NCBI RefSeq assembly: GCF_001747095.1
Contig: NZ_MDGP01000001.1
Span: 1,843,001 to 1,907,000, forward strand
Length of the DNA: 64,000 nucleotides
From: Roseivirga sp. 4D4
GTDB lineage: Bacteria > Bacteroidota > Bacteroidia > Cytophagales > Cyclobacteriaceae
Direction of reading: 5' to 3'
Below, piece after piece: positions 16,413-24,911 of the stretch. The notes beneath the pieces were generated by a model, which ran no database searches, was not told the origin of the DNA, and saw only the letters and a list, made by a program, of their open reading frames with translations. The position numbers and the translations under genes were made by a program. Each line of letters starts with the position of its first letter. The stretch's first letter is position 1.

Positions 16413-17612
16413 ATGTTGAAAGGAAAGAAAATATTAGTCGGGGTTACCGGCAGCATAGCAGCCTATAAGGCTGCTTTTTTGGTTCGACTATTGGTCAAAG
16501 CTGAAGCTGAGGTCAAGGTCATAATGACGGATGCTGCCAAGGATTTTATTACTCCTCTTACACTTTCCACCCTTTCTAAAAATCCGACTTTCTCCAAGTT
16601 TACAGATGGAGACCAAGGTGAATGGAATAACCATGTTGATCTGGGTCTTTGGGCCGATGCTATGTTGATAGCGCCAGCCAGCGCTAACACTATAGGCAAA
16701 ATGGCCAATGGTTTGTGTGACAATCTATTGCTGGCAACTTATTTATCCGCTCGATGCCCGGTCTTTTTTGCCCCGGCTATGGACCTTGATATGTATCAGC
16801 ACCCTTCTGTTTTAAACAACATTGAAAAGCTAAAATCTTTTGGCAATCAGATCATTGAGGCCCAGCATGGGGAACTGGCTAGCGGACTAATCGGCACAGG
16901 CCGAATGGCAGAACCAGAGGACTTGATTGAAGTTTTAGAGACACATTTCTCAGCTGACAAACCACTTACAGGTAAGAAGGTGCTCATTACTGCTGGTCCC
17001 ACCTATGAAGCCATTGATCCAGTTAGATTTATTGGCAATTATTCAACAGGTAAAATGGGGTATGCTATTGCCAAGGCTGCCGCTCAGGCAGGAGCCGAGG
17101 TGAACCTTATTTCTGGTCCAACACATTTAGAGATCGATGAGCCCAATGTGAAAAGGGTATCGGTCCGTTCTGGAGAGGAAATGTACCGAGCCTGTGATAA
17201 GATATTTGCAGAGACTGATATTTCGATCTTTGCTGCAGCCGTAGCTGATTATGCACCTAACGATGTAGCTGATCAGAAAATCAAAAAGCAGGGACAGAGC
17301 ATGTCAATCGCCTTATCCAAAACGGTCGACATTGCAAAAGCACTTGGCCAAAAGAAAACTGAAAGTCAACTTAACGTGGGTTTTGCCTTAGAAACGAACA
17401 ACGAGTTGGATAATGCCAAAGAGAAAATTGAGGCCAAAAACTTTGATCTCATCGTTTTAAACTCTCTTCAGGATGCTGGAGCCGGCTTCGGCCACAACAC
17501 CAACAAAATTTCAATTATTGACAAAGCCAATAATATTGAGCACTTTGAGTTAAAGACTAAAACAGAAGTCGCAAAAGACATTGTCGATGCCATCATTAAG
17601 CAGGTTAGCTAG
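16413..17612 (+). CDS. coaBC: Bifunctional phosphopantothenoylcysteine decarboxylase/phosphopantothenate-cysteine ligase
   Basis: CoaBC carries out two steps of coenzyme A synthesis in the cytosol. Residues 1-180 are the flavin-dependent CoaC domain, with the Gly-Ser-Ile-Ala-Ala-Tyr start, His74 (catalytic His of the family) and Pro-Ala-Ser-Ala-Asn-Thr. Residues from about 186 are the CoaB ligase, with Thr-Ala-Gly-Pro-Thr, Gly-Asn-Tyr-Ser-Thr-Gly-Lys-Met-Gly and Lys-Ile-Lys-Lys. Oddly, the canonical CoaC Asn in PAMN is Asp (Asp124) and the active-site Cys of ACGD is Ser (Ser157); see findings. The start lies 6 bp after rpoZ. Confidence 0.93.
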   Translation: MLKGKKILVGVTGSIAAYKAAFLVRLLVKAEAEVKVIMTDAAKDFITPLTLSTLSKNPTFSKFTDGDQGEWNNHVDLGLWADAMLIAPASANTIGKMANGLCDNLLLATYLSARCPVFFAPAMDLDMYQHPSVLNNIEKLKSFGNQIIEAQHGELASGLIGTGRMAEPEDLIEVLETHFSADKPLTGKKVLITAGPTYEAIDPVRFIGNYSTGKMGYAIAKAAAQAGAEVNLISGPTHLEIDEPNVKRVSVRSGEEMYRACDKIFAETDISIFAAAVADYAPNDVADQKIKKQGQSMSIALSKTVDIAKALGQKKTESQLNVGFALETNNELDNAKEKIEAKNFDLIVLNSLQDAGAGFGHNTNKISIIDKANNIEHFELKTKTEVAKDIVDAIIKQVS

Positions 17613-18501
17613 TCTCCTTTTTTTACTCCTCCTCATTTCCCCGATCAAATCGATCGGCCAAGAACTAGACTTCACGGTTAGTATCAATGCCGATGTTGTC
17701 CAAACTACAGAACGAGGGATTTTCGATGAGATGAGGACTGCTTTCCAACGCTTTCTAAACGATACAAAATGGAGTGACGATCGGTTTCGTAATACTGAAA
17801 AAATTAAAGGCAATCTTCTGCTTACCATTCAAGACCAGCCTAGTATTGGACGTTTTACTGCCAATGCACAAATACAATTGATAAGACCTATTTATGGAAC
17901 TTCTTATGAGACTGTACTATTAAATTTTGCTGATAGAGATTGGGATTTCCAATTCACAACTTCTCAACCTCTGCAGTTCAATGAGAATAACTTCAGTAGC
18001 AACATCACGTCTCTCCTGGCCTACTACGCCTACATTGCTTTAGGCTTAGATTATGACTCTTTTAGCCCGTTGGGCGGAACACAGTTTTACGACAAGGCCT
18101 TGTTGATTGTAAACAATGCCCAAAATTCGGGATCTACTGGCTGGGGCCAATTCCAGAACAGAAGAAATCGTTACTGGTTGATAGAAAACTTAAGAATAAA
18201 CAATCAGTACGAGCCGATAAGGAGAGCCATTTACAAATATCACCTGCGGGCATTAGATAAGTTTCAACGGACACCAGATGATAGCAGGGCAATTATTCTG
18301 GAATCACTGAAAGAAATTCAGAATGTAAATAGAATTCTTCCCAACTCCATTCTTATCATAGCCTTCCTTGATGCTAAGAATGATGAAATCATCAACCTCT
18401 TTTCAAAAGGACAAATGGATGTACGAAGGAATGTCTATAACGAACTCTTAAAACTTGATCCAACCCGAAGGTCCAAGTATCAGAAAATCGTACAGAATTA
18501 G
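17587..18501 (+). CDS. DUF4835 family secreted protein
   Basis: The ATG at 17587 lies inside the end of coaBC (26-bp overlap) and begins a signal peptide of about 25 residues ending in Ser-Ile-Gly-Gln; a TTG two codons upstream is less likely. The mature part begins with the 'ELDFTVSINADVVQTT' segment that is typical of DUF4835, and later carries Asp-Pro-Thr-Arg-Arg-x-Lys-Tyr at the C-terminus. The family occurs nearly always between coaBC and recN in Bacteroidota. Function is unknown; periplasmic location is inferred. Confidence 0.88.
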   Translation: MPSLSRLASLLFLLLLISPIKSIGQELDFTVSINADVVQTTERGIFDEMRTAFQRFLNDTKWSDDRFRNTEKIKGNLLLTIQDQPSIGRFTANAQIQLIRPIYGTSYETVLLNFADRDWDFQFTTSQPLQFNENNFSSNITSLLAYYAYIALGLDYDSFSPLGGTQFYDKALLIVNNAQNSGSTGWGQFQNRRNRYWLIENLRINNQYEPIRRAIYKYHLRALDKFQRTPDDSRAIILESLKEIQNVNRILPNSILIIAFLDAKNDEIINLFSKGQMDVRRNVYNELLKLDPTRRSKYQKIVQN

Positions 18502-18503
18502 TA

Positions 18504-18534
18504 TTGTACTTGGCTGCCTGAATTGATACTTTTG
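18504..18534 (+). promoter_or_regulatory. Promoter of recN, start-proximal
   Basis: A TTG (18504-18506), a 20-bp spacer and TACTTTTG (18527-18534) make a full consensus promoter. Only 4 bp separate it from the recN ATG (18539), so transcripts should be nearly leaderless. Confidence 0.65.
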
Positions 18535-18538
18535 TTCA

Positions 18539-20191
18539 ATGCTCACGAGCCTTTCCATAGAGAACTATGCCCTTATCAAGCACTTGCAAATTAGTCCCGA
18601 CAAGGGATTGAATATAGTAACGGGCGAAACAGGCGCGGGTAAGTCTATCATGCTTGGAGCACTGGGTCTATTATTAGGCAATCGTGCCGATACCAAAGTA
18701 CTCCTTGATCAAAGCCGAAAATGTGTTATTGAGGGAGTTTTTGACATCTCTGCCTACGCATTAGAACCGCTCTTCGAAGAATTTGACATCGATTTTGACC
18801 GAGAGTGTATTGTCCGAAGAGAAATTAGTGCCTCAGGTAAATCTCGAGCTTTTGTAAACGATGGTGTTACCAATCTGGATTTTTTGAAGCAATTGGGTAT
18901 CAGGCTCATGGATGTGCATTCTCAACATGAAACCCTTCGCCTGGCCCACAATCACTATCAATTAGAAATCATCGATACGGTCGCTTCGACTTCCGAGCTT
19001 CTAAACGAAGTGCAGGAGGCGTTCAAAGCTTACCAGGAGAAACACAGGATCTATAAGAGCCTCATTACTGAAGGAGATCAAATTAGAAAAGAGTCGGATT
19101 ATAATCAGTTTCTCTTTGAGGAGTTAGACAATGCCCAACTCGACAGTGATGAGCAAGAAAGTCTTGAGGAGGAATTAAATAAGCTCGAAAACGCTGAAGA
19201 AATCAAGACTAAACTCAATGGGGCATTGAGCATATCTGATCGTTCTGAGATTAATTTGACTAATATGATACAGGAGATGAAAACACTCCTTAATCAAATC
19301 AGTCAATTTAGCCCCAAATATGCCAGCTTATTGGAAAGAGTTGAGAGTACAAGGATAGAACTGAAAGACATTGTTAGTGAGTTAGAGACTGAAGAGGACA
19401 GTGTTGTCTACGACCCAAATCGTGCTGAAGAAGTTCAAGAGCGACTCAACCTGATCTATAAACTTCAGCAAAAGCACCAAGTCGGCTCAATTGAGGAGCT
19501 GCTATCCATTTACGATGAATTGGGCAACAAAGTACTGAAAGTAGAAAATCTTGATGAGGCCATAGAAGAGGCTAATAGGGCCAAGCAAGAAGCTTATCAA
19601 AAAGCTTTGAAACTTGCGCAAGAGCTTTCTGGACAGCGGCAGTCCGTATTTGAAGGCTTTAGCGATCAAGTAATCAGCCTACTATCGGAATTAGGCATGC
19701 CAAACGCCACCATCTCGATGGATCATTCAAACACGGAACTAAATGCCAATGGGATAGATCAAATTGATATCCTGTTTTCAGCTAATAAAGGAGTTGCACC
19801 TCAAGTCTTAAAACAAGCAGCATCTGGCGGAGAGTTCTCAAGACTCATGTTTTCTATCAAGTACATCTTGGCTAAGAAGACCGCCCTACCCACTATTGTA
19901 TTTGATGAAATTGACACGGGAATATCAGGCGAAATTGCCATCAAAATGGCTCAAATGATGCTTGAAATGGCTAAGAGCCACCAGGTTATCACAATCACTC
20001 ACCTCCCCCAAATTGCTGCCAAAGGCCAATCTCATTATTTTGTCTTCAAAGACGAGAGTACTGATATCACAACAAGTCAAATCCGTAAGCTGAATCAAGA
20101 AGAGCGCCTAAATGAAATTGCCGAGATGATAGGTGGAAAACAAGCTTCTACTAATGCCTTTGACTCTGCAAGAGAGTTAATGAAAGTCTAA
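18539..20191 (+). CDS. recN: DNA repair protein RecN
   Basis: RecN is an SMC-like ATPase that acts at double-strand breaks. The 550-residue protein has Walker A GETGAGKS at residues 29-36, long coiled-coil arms between about 155 and 385, the ABC signature Ala-Ser-Gly-Gly-Glu-Phe-Ser-Arg near 428, and Walker B with Val-Phe-Asp-Glu-Ile-Asp near 453. Length and order are normal. Although it follows DUF4835 closely, it has its own promoter, which allows separate damage-related control; no LexA box was identified. Confidence 0.95.
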   Translation: MLTSLSIENYALIKHLQISPDKGLNIVTGETGAGKSIMLGALGLLLGNRADTKVLLDQSRKCVIEGVFDISAYALEPLFEEFDIDFDRECIVRREISASGKSRAFVNDGVTNLDFLKQLGIRLMDVHSQHETLRLAHNHYQLEIIDTVASTSELLNEVQEAFKAYQEKHRIYKSLITEGDQIRKESDYNQFLFEELDNAQLDSDEQESLEEELNKLENAEEIKTKLNGALSISDRSEINLTNMIQEMKTLLNQISQFSPKYASLLERVESTRIELKDIVSELETEEDSVVYDPNRAEEVQERLNLIYKLQQKHQVGSIEELLSIYDELGNKVLKVENLDEAIEEANRAKQEAYQKALKLAQELSGQRQSVFEGFSDQVISLLSELGMPNATISMDHSNTELNANGIDQIDILFSANKGVAPQVLKQAASGGEFSRLMFSIKYILAKKTALPTIVFDEIDTGISGEIAIKMAQMMLEMAKSHQVITITHLPQIAAKGQSHYFVFKDESTDITTSQIRKLNQEERLNEIAEMIGGKQASTNAFDSARELMKV

Positions 20192-20229
20192 TATCTGAAT
20201 AAAGCCTATTTAGAATTATTCTGACAAAA

Positions 20230-20270
20230 CAGTCTACTATATTCGGTCGGATGGAAATACTAATAGACTG
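20230..20270. repeat. 7-bp inverted repeat in front of the porin gene
   Basis: CAGTCTA (20230-20236) and TAGACTG (20264-20270) are exact inverted copies 27 bp apart, ending 1 bp before the ATG at 20272. There is no T-run, so it is not a standard terminator; a 5'-UTR hairpin over the start is possible. Confidence 0.3.
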
Positions 20271-20271
20271 A

Positions 20272-21402
20272 ATGCTCGGAAAGCGATCCATTTTTGGTGC
20301 CTCAATACTTTTCTTCCTTGGCACAACACTGAACCATCTAAACGCACAGTCACTTGAGTATACCAATGAAACCATTTACCTCTCGGAAGTTCTTGCTCAT
20401 ACTTCAGAGAATGAAGGCAAGGACTTACATTTAATAGGTTGGTTACTCAACACCTCAAACCTCAGCATTAGTGAAAAACACAGCCTTAATCTTGGCTTAA
20501 TGCTTACACACGGTGGAGAACCTTCTGCTAACATAGTCGGTGATCTACAGACCTTTTCAAATATCGAGGCGGGCTTCTTATATGGGTTCTATGAAATGTA
20601 TTACCAATATTATACGGATGATTTTTGGTTGAAATTCGGTCAACAGGATTTAAATACGGACTTTTTTGTATCTGAAAACGCTCTGCTATTCACCCATAGT
20701 TCTTTTGGTATAGATCCCGTAGCGACCATTAACATGCCGGCTCCTACCTACCCTGTTGTCGGTGCTGCCTTGACCACTGGTATTCGACTAAATGACAAGT
20801 TAGATCTGAAGCTTGGTGTCTTCGATGGACAATTCGCTGTTCCTCGAGACAACTTCCTAACCGTCAACTGGGACTTACCCAATGACCAAGGCCTTCTCTA
20901 TTTAGTAGAACCTGAATTCAGGTTATTTAGAGACAGGCTTATTCAGAAAGTCGGCTTTTTTCATCATTCAGGTCAGTTCACAAATAGAGAAACACAAAAT
21001 ACGACACGTGGACTTTCCGCCTTTTACCTTGTCTCAGACCTCTTGATCTCAAAAAAGGATGAAAAAACGGTCAACCTATTCTTTCAGTTTAATAGTAGTA
21101 CTAAAGTGGTTAGTGATTTAAATTATTACTATGGCCTTGGTCTACGTCTTTCGAATTACATTGGTAAGAAAACTAACGAAATTGGATTGGCCCTAGGCCA
21201 TGCTAGACTCAACAATGAATTCTTGAGTGTTAGGAGTAAATATAACTTGAAAAGTGAGACGATCATCGAAATCAATTACAAGCAAGAAATATCGGATTGG
21301 TTAAGCTTGCAACCCTATTTTCATTGGATCGGGATGAATCAAATCATCGATAATCAGAAAAACCCTATCATTATTGCCTTGAGAGCCTATATTAAGTTCT
21401 AA
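20272..21402 (+). CDS. OprB-like carbohydrate porin
   Basis: The 376-residue protein starts with a signal peptide (about 1-25, ending Asn-Ala-Gln). The mature part resembles carbohydrate-selective OprB porins: a Tyr-Tyr-Gln-Tyr strand followed by a Trp-Leu-Lys-Phe-Gly-Gln-Gln-Asp-Leu-Asn motif near residue 120, a Pro-Thr-Tyr-Pro segment, many alternating amphipathic strands and a C-terminal strand ending in Phe. It should form an outer-membrane beta-barrel taking up sugars or similar solutes. The gene is likely monocistronic. Specificity cannot be read from the sequence. Confidence 0.75.
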   Translation: MLGKRSIFGASILFFLGTTLNHLNAQSLEYTNETIYLSEVLAHTSENEGKDLHLIGWLLNTSNLSISEKHSLNLGLMLTHGGEPSANIVGDLQTFSNIEAGFLYGFYEMYYQYYTDDFWLKFGQQDLNTDFFVSENALLFTHSSFGIDPVATINMPAPTYPVVGAALTTGIRLNDKLDLKLGVFDGQFAVPRDNFLTVNWDLPNDQGLLYLVEPEFRLFRDRLIQKVGFFHHSGQFTNRETQNTTRGLSAFYLVSDLLISKKDEKTVNLFFQFNSSTKVVSDLNYYYGLGLRLSNYIGKKTNEIGLALGHARLNNEFLSVRSKYNLKSETIIEINYKQEISDWLSLQPYFHWIGMNQIIDNQKNPIIIALRAYIKF

Positions 21403-21499
21403 AGCGAATTATCCATTACAGATGCAATGGGCGGCTTAAGTGCATCACTATTTAAAATCTAATCCCTATTTTTACGACCGAAATCAAGACGAACAAACT

Positions 21500-22315
21500 A
21501 TGTCACATAACCTACTCAAAGGAAAAAGAGGAATCATTTTTGGCGCTTTGGACGAGCGTTCTATCGCATGGAAAGTAGCTCAAGTTGCAAAGGCGGAAGG
21601 TGCTACCTTCACGCTAACCAATGCACCAATTGCAATGCGCATGGGAGCCATCAACCAGTTAGCTGAGGAATGCGGGGCTGAAATCATTCCGGCCGATGCT
21701 ACTTCTGTAGAGGACCTTGAAAATCTGTTCACTAAATCAATGGAAATCCTGGGGGGTAAAATCGATTTTGTTTTGCACTCGATAGGTATGAGTCCGAATG
21801 TTCGTAAAGGTAGAGAATATGGTAATCTGAACTATGATTGGCTACAAAAGACACTAGATGTTTCTGCCATCTCATTCCATAAAGTAATGCAGACAGCAGA
21901 AAAGCTTGATGCAATGAATGAGTGGGGTTCCATCATGGCCTTATCTTATATAGCTGCTCAGAGAACCTTCCCTGATTATTCAGACATGGCCCATGCTAAG
22001 TCAATGCTAGAGTCAATTGCCAGAAGTTATGGTGAGAGGTTCGGCAGGCTAAAGAATGTAAGAGTTAACACCATTTCTCAATCTCCTACCATGACAACTG
22101 CCGGAACAGGTGTTGGAGGCTTTGATGTATTCTTCGACTATGCTGATAAAATGTCCCCACTGGGTAATGCAAGTGCAGAAGACTGCGCTAACTATACAGT
22201 CATGTTCTTTTCAGACTTTACCCGTATGGTGACCATGCAAAACCTGATGCACGATGGTGGTTTCTCTTCCTCAGGAATTACAGATGCACTGATCGACCAA
22301 TTGAAGAAAGATTAA
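21500..22315 (+). CDS. fabI: Enoyl-[acyl-carrier-protein] reductase (NADH)
   Basis: FabI reduces trans-2-enoyl-ACP in the last step of each fatty-acid elongation cycle. The ATG at 21500 is chosen because it matches the family N-terminus (Leu-Leu-Lys-Gly-Lys-Arg-Gly-Ile-Ile-Phe-Gly); a 20-residue in-frame extension has no family counterpart. The 271-residue protein shows the catalytic pattern Tyr150, Tyr160 and Lys167 (Pro-Asp-Tyr-x-x-Met-x-x-Ala-Lys) and the late Ser-Pro-Thr-Met-Thr-Thr substrate loop. It ends at a strong terminator. Confidence 0.95.
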   Translation: MSHNLLKGKRGIIFGALDERSIAWKVAQVAKAEGATFTLTNAPIAMRMGAINQLAEECGAEIIPADATSVEDLENLFTKSMEILGGKIDFVLHSIGMSPNVRKGREYGNLNYDWLQKTLDVSAISFHKVMQTAEKLDAMNEWGSIMALSYIAAQRTFPDYSDMAHAKSMLESIARSYGERFGRLKNVRVNTISQSPTMTTAGTGVGGFDVFFDYADKMSPLGNASAEDCANYTVMFFSDFTRMVTMQNLMHDGGFSSSGITDALIDQLKKD

Positions 22316-22322
22316 TAAAACC

Positions 22323-22383
22323 AAGCGCCATGCTTAGAGAAGAAGCTGAGACCATTGCTTCAACTAGGCATGGCGCTTTTTAG
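22323..22383 (+). terminator. Terminator of fabI reaching to the ispE start
   Basis: A perfect 11-bp stem (22323-22333 with 22368-22378) encloses a second GAAGC/GCTTC stem (22342-22346 with 22357-22361) and is followed by a T-run. The run ends about 4 bp before the ispE ATG. Confidence 0.75.
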
Positions 22384-22384
22384 A

Positions 22385-23197
22385 ATGATTACCTTCCCAA
22401 ATGCCAAGATCAATTTAGGCCTGCAAATCACAGGCAAACTACCCAACGGTTATCACACCATCAATACTGGCATTTACCCCATCCCCCTCTGTGACGTGCT
22501 CGAGGCAGTTCCATCCAAAAAGACCTCATTCGCGTCAAGTGGCATTGAGATTCCTGGCAATCCCAATGATAATCTTATTCTCAAGGCATATAAACTACTC
22601 AAGAGGGACTACCCTCTTCCTGAGCTAGATATTCATTTACTCAAAACTATTCCCATGGGAGCTGGCCTTGGTGGAGGGTCATCGGATGCTTCTTTTATGC
22701 TACATATGCTAAATGAGGAGTTTCAGCTCTTTCTAGATGACTCTATTCTAGAGGAGTATGCTGCTCAATTAGGAAGTGACTGCCCCTTTTTCATTAAAAA
22801 CAAGCCTGCCATTGCTACAGGTACAGGAACTGAGATTAATCATCTTGATTTGGACCTGAGTGGTTGTCACCTTTTAGTTATTAACCCCGGAATCCATATT
22901 TCTACAAAAGCTGCCTATGCCGGCACTAGTCCGCAGACTCCAAAGATTGACCTAAAAGAGATCTTAGAATCAAAGGATTTTGAGCTTTGGAAGCGATCTT
23001 TGACCAACGATTTCGAAGCTTCCGTTTTTGATCAACATTCAGAATTAGTTGATATAAAGGCCAAATTATATGATTCAGGGGCATTATATGCAGCTATGAG
23101 TGGGTCAGGTTCCACACTATTTGGTATATTTAGTAGACCTGCTGACACGACTGACTTTGAGGATACCAAATACTTTACTAAAGCTATGCCTTTATAG
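22385..23197 (+). CDS. ispE: 4-diphosphocytidyl-2-C-methyl-D-erythritol kinase
   Basis: IspE phosphorylates CDP-methylerythritol in the MEP route to isoprenoids. The ATG at 22385 fits the family N-terminus, with Pro-Asn-Ala-Lys-Ile-Asn-Leu (Lys8). The GHMP-kinase ATP loop (Pro-Met-Gly-Ala-Gly-Leu-Gly-Gly-Gly-Ser-Ser) spans residues 90-100, Gly-Ser-Asp-Cys-Pro-Phe-Phe carries the catalytic Asp, and the C-terminal Ser-Gly-Ser-Gly-Ser-Thr motif is present. At 270 residues it is full length. Its start codon directly follows the fabI terminator, so expression needs read-through or an internal promoter. Isoprenoids also feed the menaquinone side chain. Confidence 0.93.
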   Translation: MITFPNAKINLGLQITGKLPNGYHTINTGIYPIPLCDVLEAVPSKKTSFASSGIEIPGNPNDNLILKAYKLLKRDYPLPELDIHLLKTIPMGAGLGGGSSDASFMLHMLNEEFQLFLDDSILEEYAAQLGSDCPFFIKNKPAIATGTGTEINHLDLDLSGCHLLVINPGIHISTKAAYAGTSPQTPKIDLKEILESKDFELWKRSLTNDFEASVFDQHSELVDIKAKLYDSGALYAAMSGSGSTLFGIFSRPADTTDFEDTKYFTKAMPL

Positions 23198-23996
23198 GCG
23201 ATCCTTTTGGGCTTTATTACTAGCCCTTACTGTCACTTCATTATCCGCACAAAAAACCATCACCATTTACGATACACAAGTAGGTCAGCGAGTTCTGCTA
23301 TATGCGGACAACCCAGACCCCTACCCCTACACTATCAGATTAAAAATAGACTCTAGAGGACTTCGTCTTGATAAACCGTTACCAGAGTTTATCGTTCTAC
23401 CCAGCAATGAAAAACGATTCATCATCGCCACCTTCCACCTGCAACAAAACATCCCATGGAAAGTGAATTATGAGTTTCAGTATATGGAGGGCAACGGCAA
23501 TGCTGTTCATGATGAAGATTATGTCTATCAACTCCCATTTGAAAAAGGAAAGCGATACTTAATGTCGCAAGGTTATAATGGTCCTTCAACACATAGAGGG
23601 ATCAACGCGCTTGACTTTACGATGCCAGAGGGTGAAACCATTCTGGCGGCCAGAAATGGGACTGTAGTAAAAATAAAAGAAGACTCGGATCAAGGCTGTC
23701 CTTCCAGAAAGTGTATGTCAGACGGAAACTACATCCGTATTTTGCATGACGATGGAACCATGGCAGAGTACCACCATCTACAATTGAATGGGGCAATTGT
23801 CGAGGTCGGTGATGTAGTGGAACAAGGTCAAGCAATAGGCAAATGCGGAGATACTGGTTATACTACAGGATCGCATCTTCACTTTATTGTCTTTAAAACG
23901 GACGGCACTCGCCAAATTACATTTAAAACGAAGTTTAAATATCAACCAAACAAGATTGGATATTTAAAGCAAGGAAAGATGTATTCCGCTTTTTAA
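23157..23996 (+). CDS. M23 family zinc metallopeptidase (LytM-like)
   Basis: The start is uncertain: there is no ATG before the signal peptide, and the TTG at 23157 (inside ispE, 41-bp overlap) gives a basic segment and a Leu/Ala-rich core ending Ser-Ala-Gln. GTG at 23100 is the other option. An N-terminal beta-domain of about 100 residues precedes the peptidase domain, which has the zinc ligands in His-Arg-Gly-x-x-Ala-x-Asp and His-Leu-His-Phe. Such enzymes cut peptidoglycan cross-bridges in the periplasm. It is translationally coupled to ispE. Confidence 0.85.
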   Translation: MRIPNTLLKLCLYRRSFWALLLALTVTSLSAQKTITIYDTQVGQRVLLYADNPDPYPYTIRLKIDSRGLRLDKPLPEFIVLPSNEKRFIIATFHLQQNIPWKVNYEFQYMEGNGNAVHDEDYVYQLPFEKGKRYLMSQGYNGPSTHRGINALDFTMPEGETILAARNGTVVKIKEDSDQGCPSRKCMSDGNYIRILHDDGTMAEYHHLQLNGAIVEVGDVVEQGQAIGKCGDTGYTTGSHLHFIVFKTDGTRQITFKTKFKYQPNKIGYLKQGKMYSAF

Positions 23997-24005
23997 CTGA
24001 CTAGG

Positions 24006-24911
24006 CTAATGCTTTCTCTGCTTTTTTCTCTGATACCTTCTAATCATAGGATATGAAAACACCGCCACCATGATTATCAATGTACCCAAATAAAACCCTT
24101 GGCTCATTTCCTCACTTTCCCCATAAATCAGTAGGGCCATTAAAATACCATACACGGGTTCCATGTTGATGGCTAGGTTCACAGCGAAAGCTGATATCCG
24201 CTTCATCAGTTCAACAGATGCAGAAAACGCATAAACCGTACAGACCACGGAAAGCAGTACAAGTAGACCCCAATCCTCAAAACCCGTAGGAACAGCATAA
24301 GCTGCTGCCTCATCCAAAAAGTAAACTTTATAAAACGGTATAAAGGTCATGGTAAACAGACAGGCTGCCAACATTTCATACAATGTAATACCGTACTGAG
24401 AATGCTTTTTGGCAAAACCTGCATTTAGCACAGAGAATGTAGCGGAAAGCATGGCAGACAAAATTGCCAGTGATAACCCCAGTACGTTGTCTATCTCAAA
24501 GCTAAAAACCACATAGAGTCCACCGATTACCACCAAACCCAAGAACACCTCAATTGCATTTACCTTCCTCTTGGTGAAGATGGGTTCTATCAAGCTCGTC
24601 CAAAAAGTTGTGGTAGCCATCCCAGCCAGACAAACGGAAACGGTTGAAACTCTCGCAGACTCAAAAAACAGAAACCAATGTGCTGCAATCACCAAACCGG
24701 TAAGTGCGAACTGAATCAGAACCTTAGTAGGATAACGTAGAGGATCTTTTCTGATATACATGTAAATAGCCACCACTAATCCCGCCATTCCTGTACGGTA
24801 CATGACCACATCTGCCGTAGAGATGGTCAACTCCTTTCCAATAATGGCAGTAAAGCCCCACAGAAACACTATGAAGTGAAGCTTAGCAAAATCTTTGAAA
24901 GTGGCTGTCAT
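24006..24911 (-). CDS. EamA/DMT-family membrane transporter
   Basis: The 301-residue protein has about ten hydrophobic segments in two repeated halves (EamA domains), with a Pro-Val-Tyr-Gly/Ile-Glu-Pro-type motif in each half near the fourth and ninth helices and a basic tail (Arg-Arg-Tyr-Gln-Arg-Lys-Lys). It is a drug/metabolite-type exporter of the inner membrane; the substrate is unknown. The ATG overlaps the stop of the LptF/G gene by one base (TAATG), so it is the third gene of the tgt operon. Confidence 0.85.
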   Translation of the reverse strand: MTATFKDFAKLHFIVFLWGFTAIIGKELTISTADVVMYRTGMAGLVVAIYMYIRKDPLRYPTKVLIQFALTGLVIAAHWFLFFESARVSTVSVCLAGMATTTFWTSLIEPIFTKRKVNAIEVFLGLVVIGGLYVVFSFEIDNVLGLSLAILSAMLSATFSVLNAGFAKKHSQYGITLYEMLAACLFTMTFIPFYKVYFLDEAAAYAVPTGFEDWGLLVLLSVVCTVYAFSASVELMKRISAFAVNLAINMEPVYGILMALLIYGESEEMSQGFYLGTLIIMVAVFSYPMIRRYQRKKQRKH

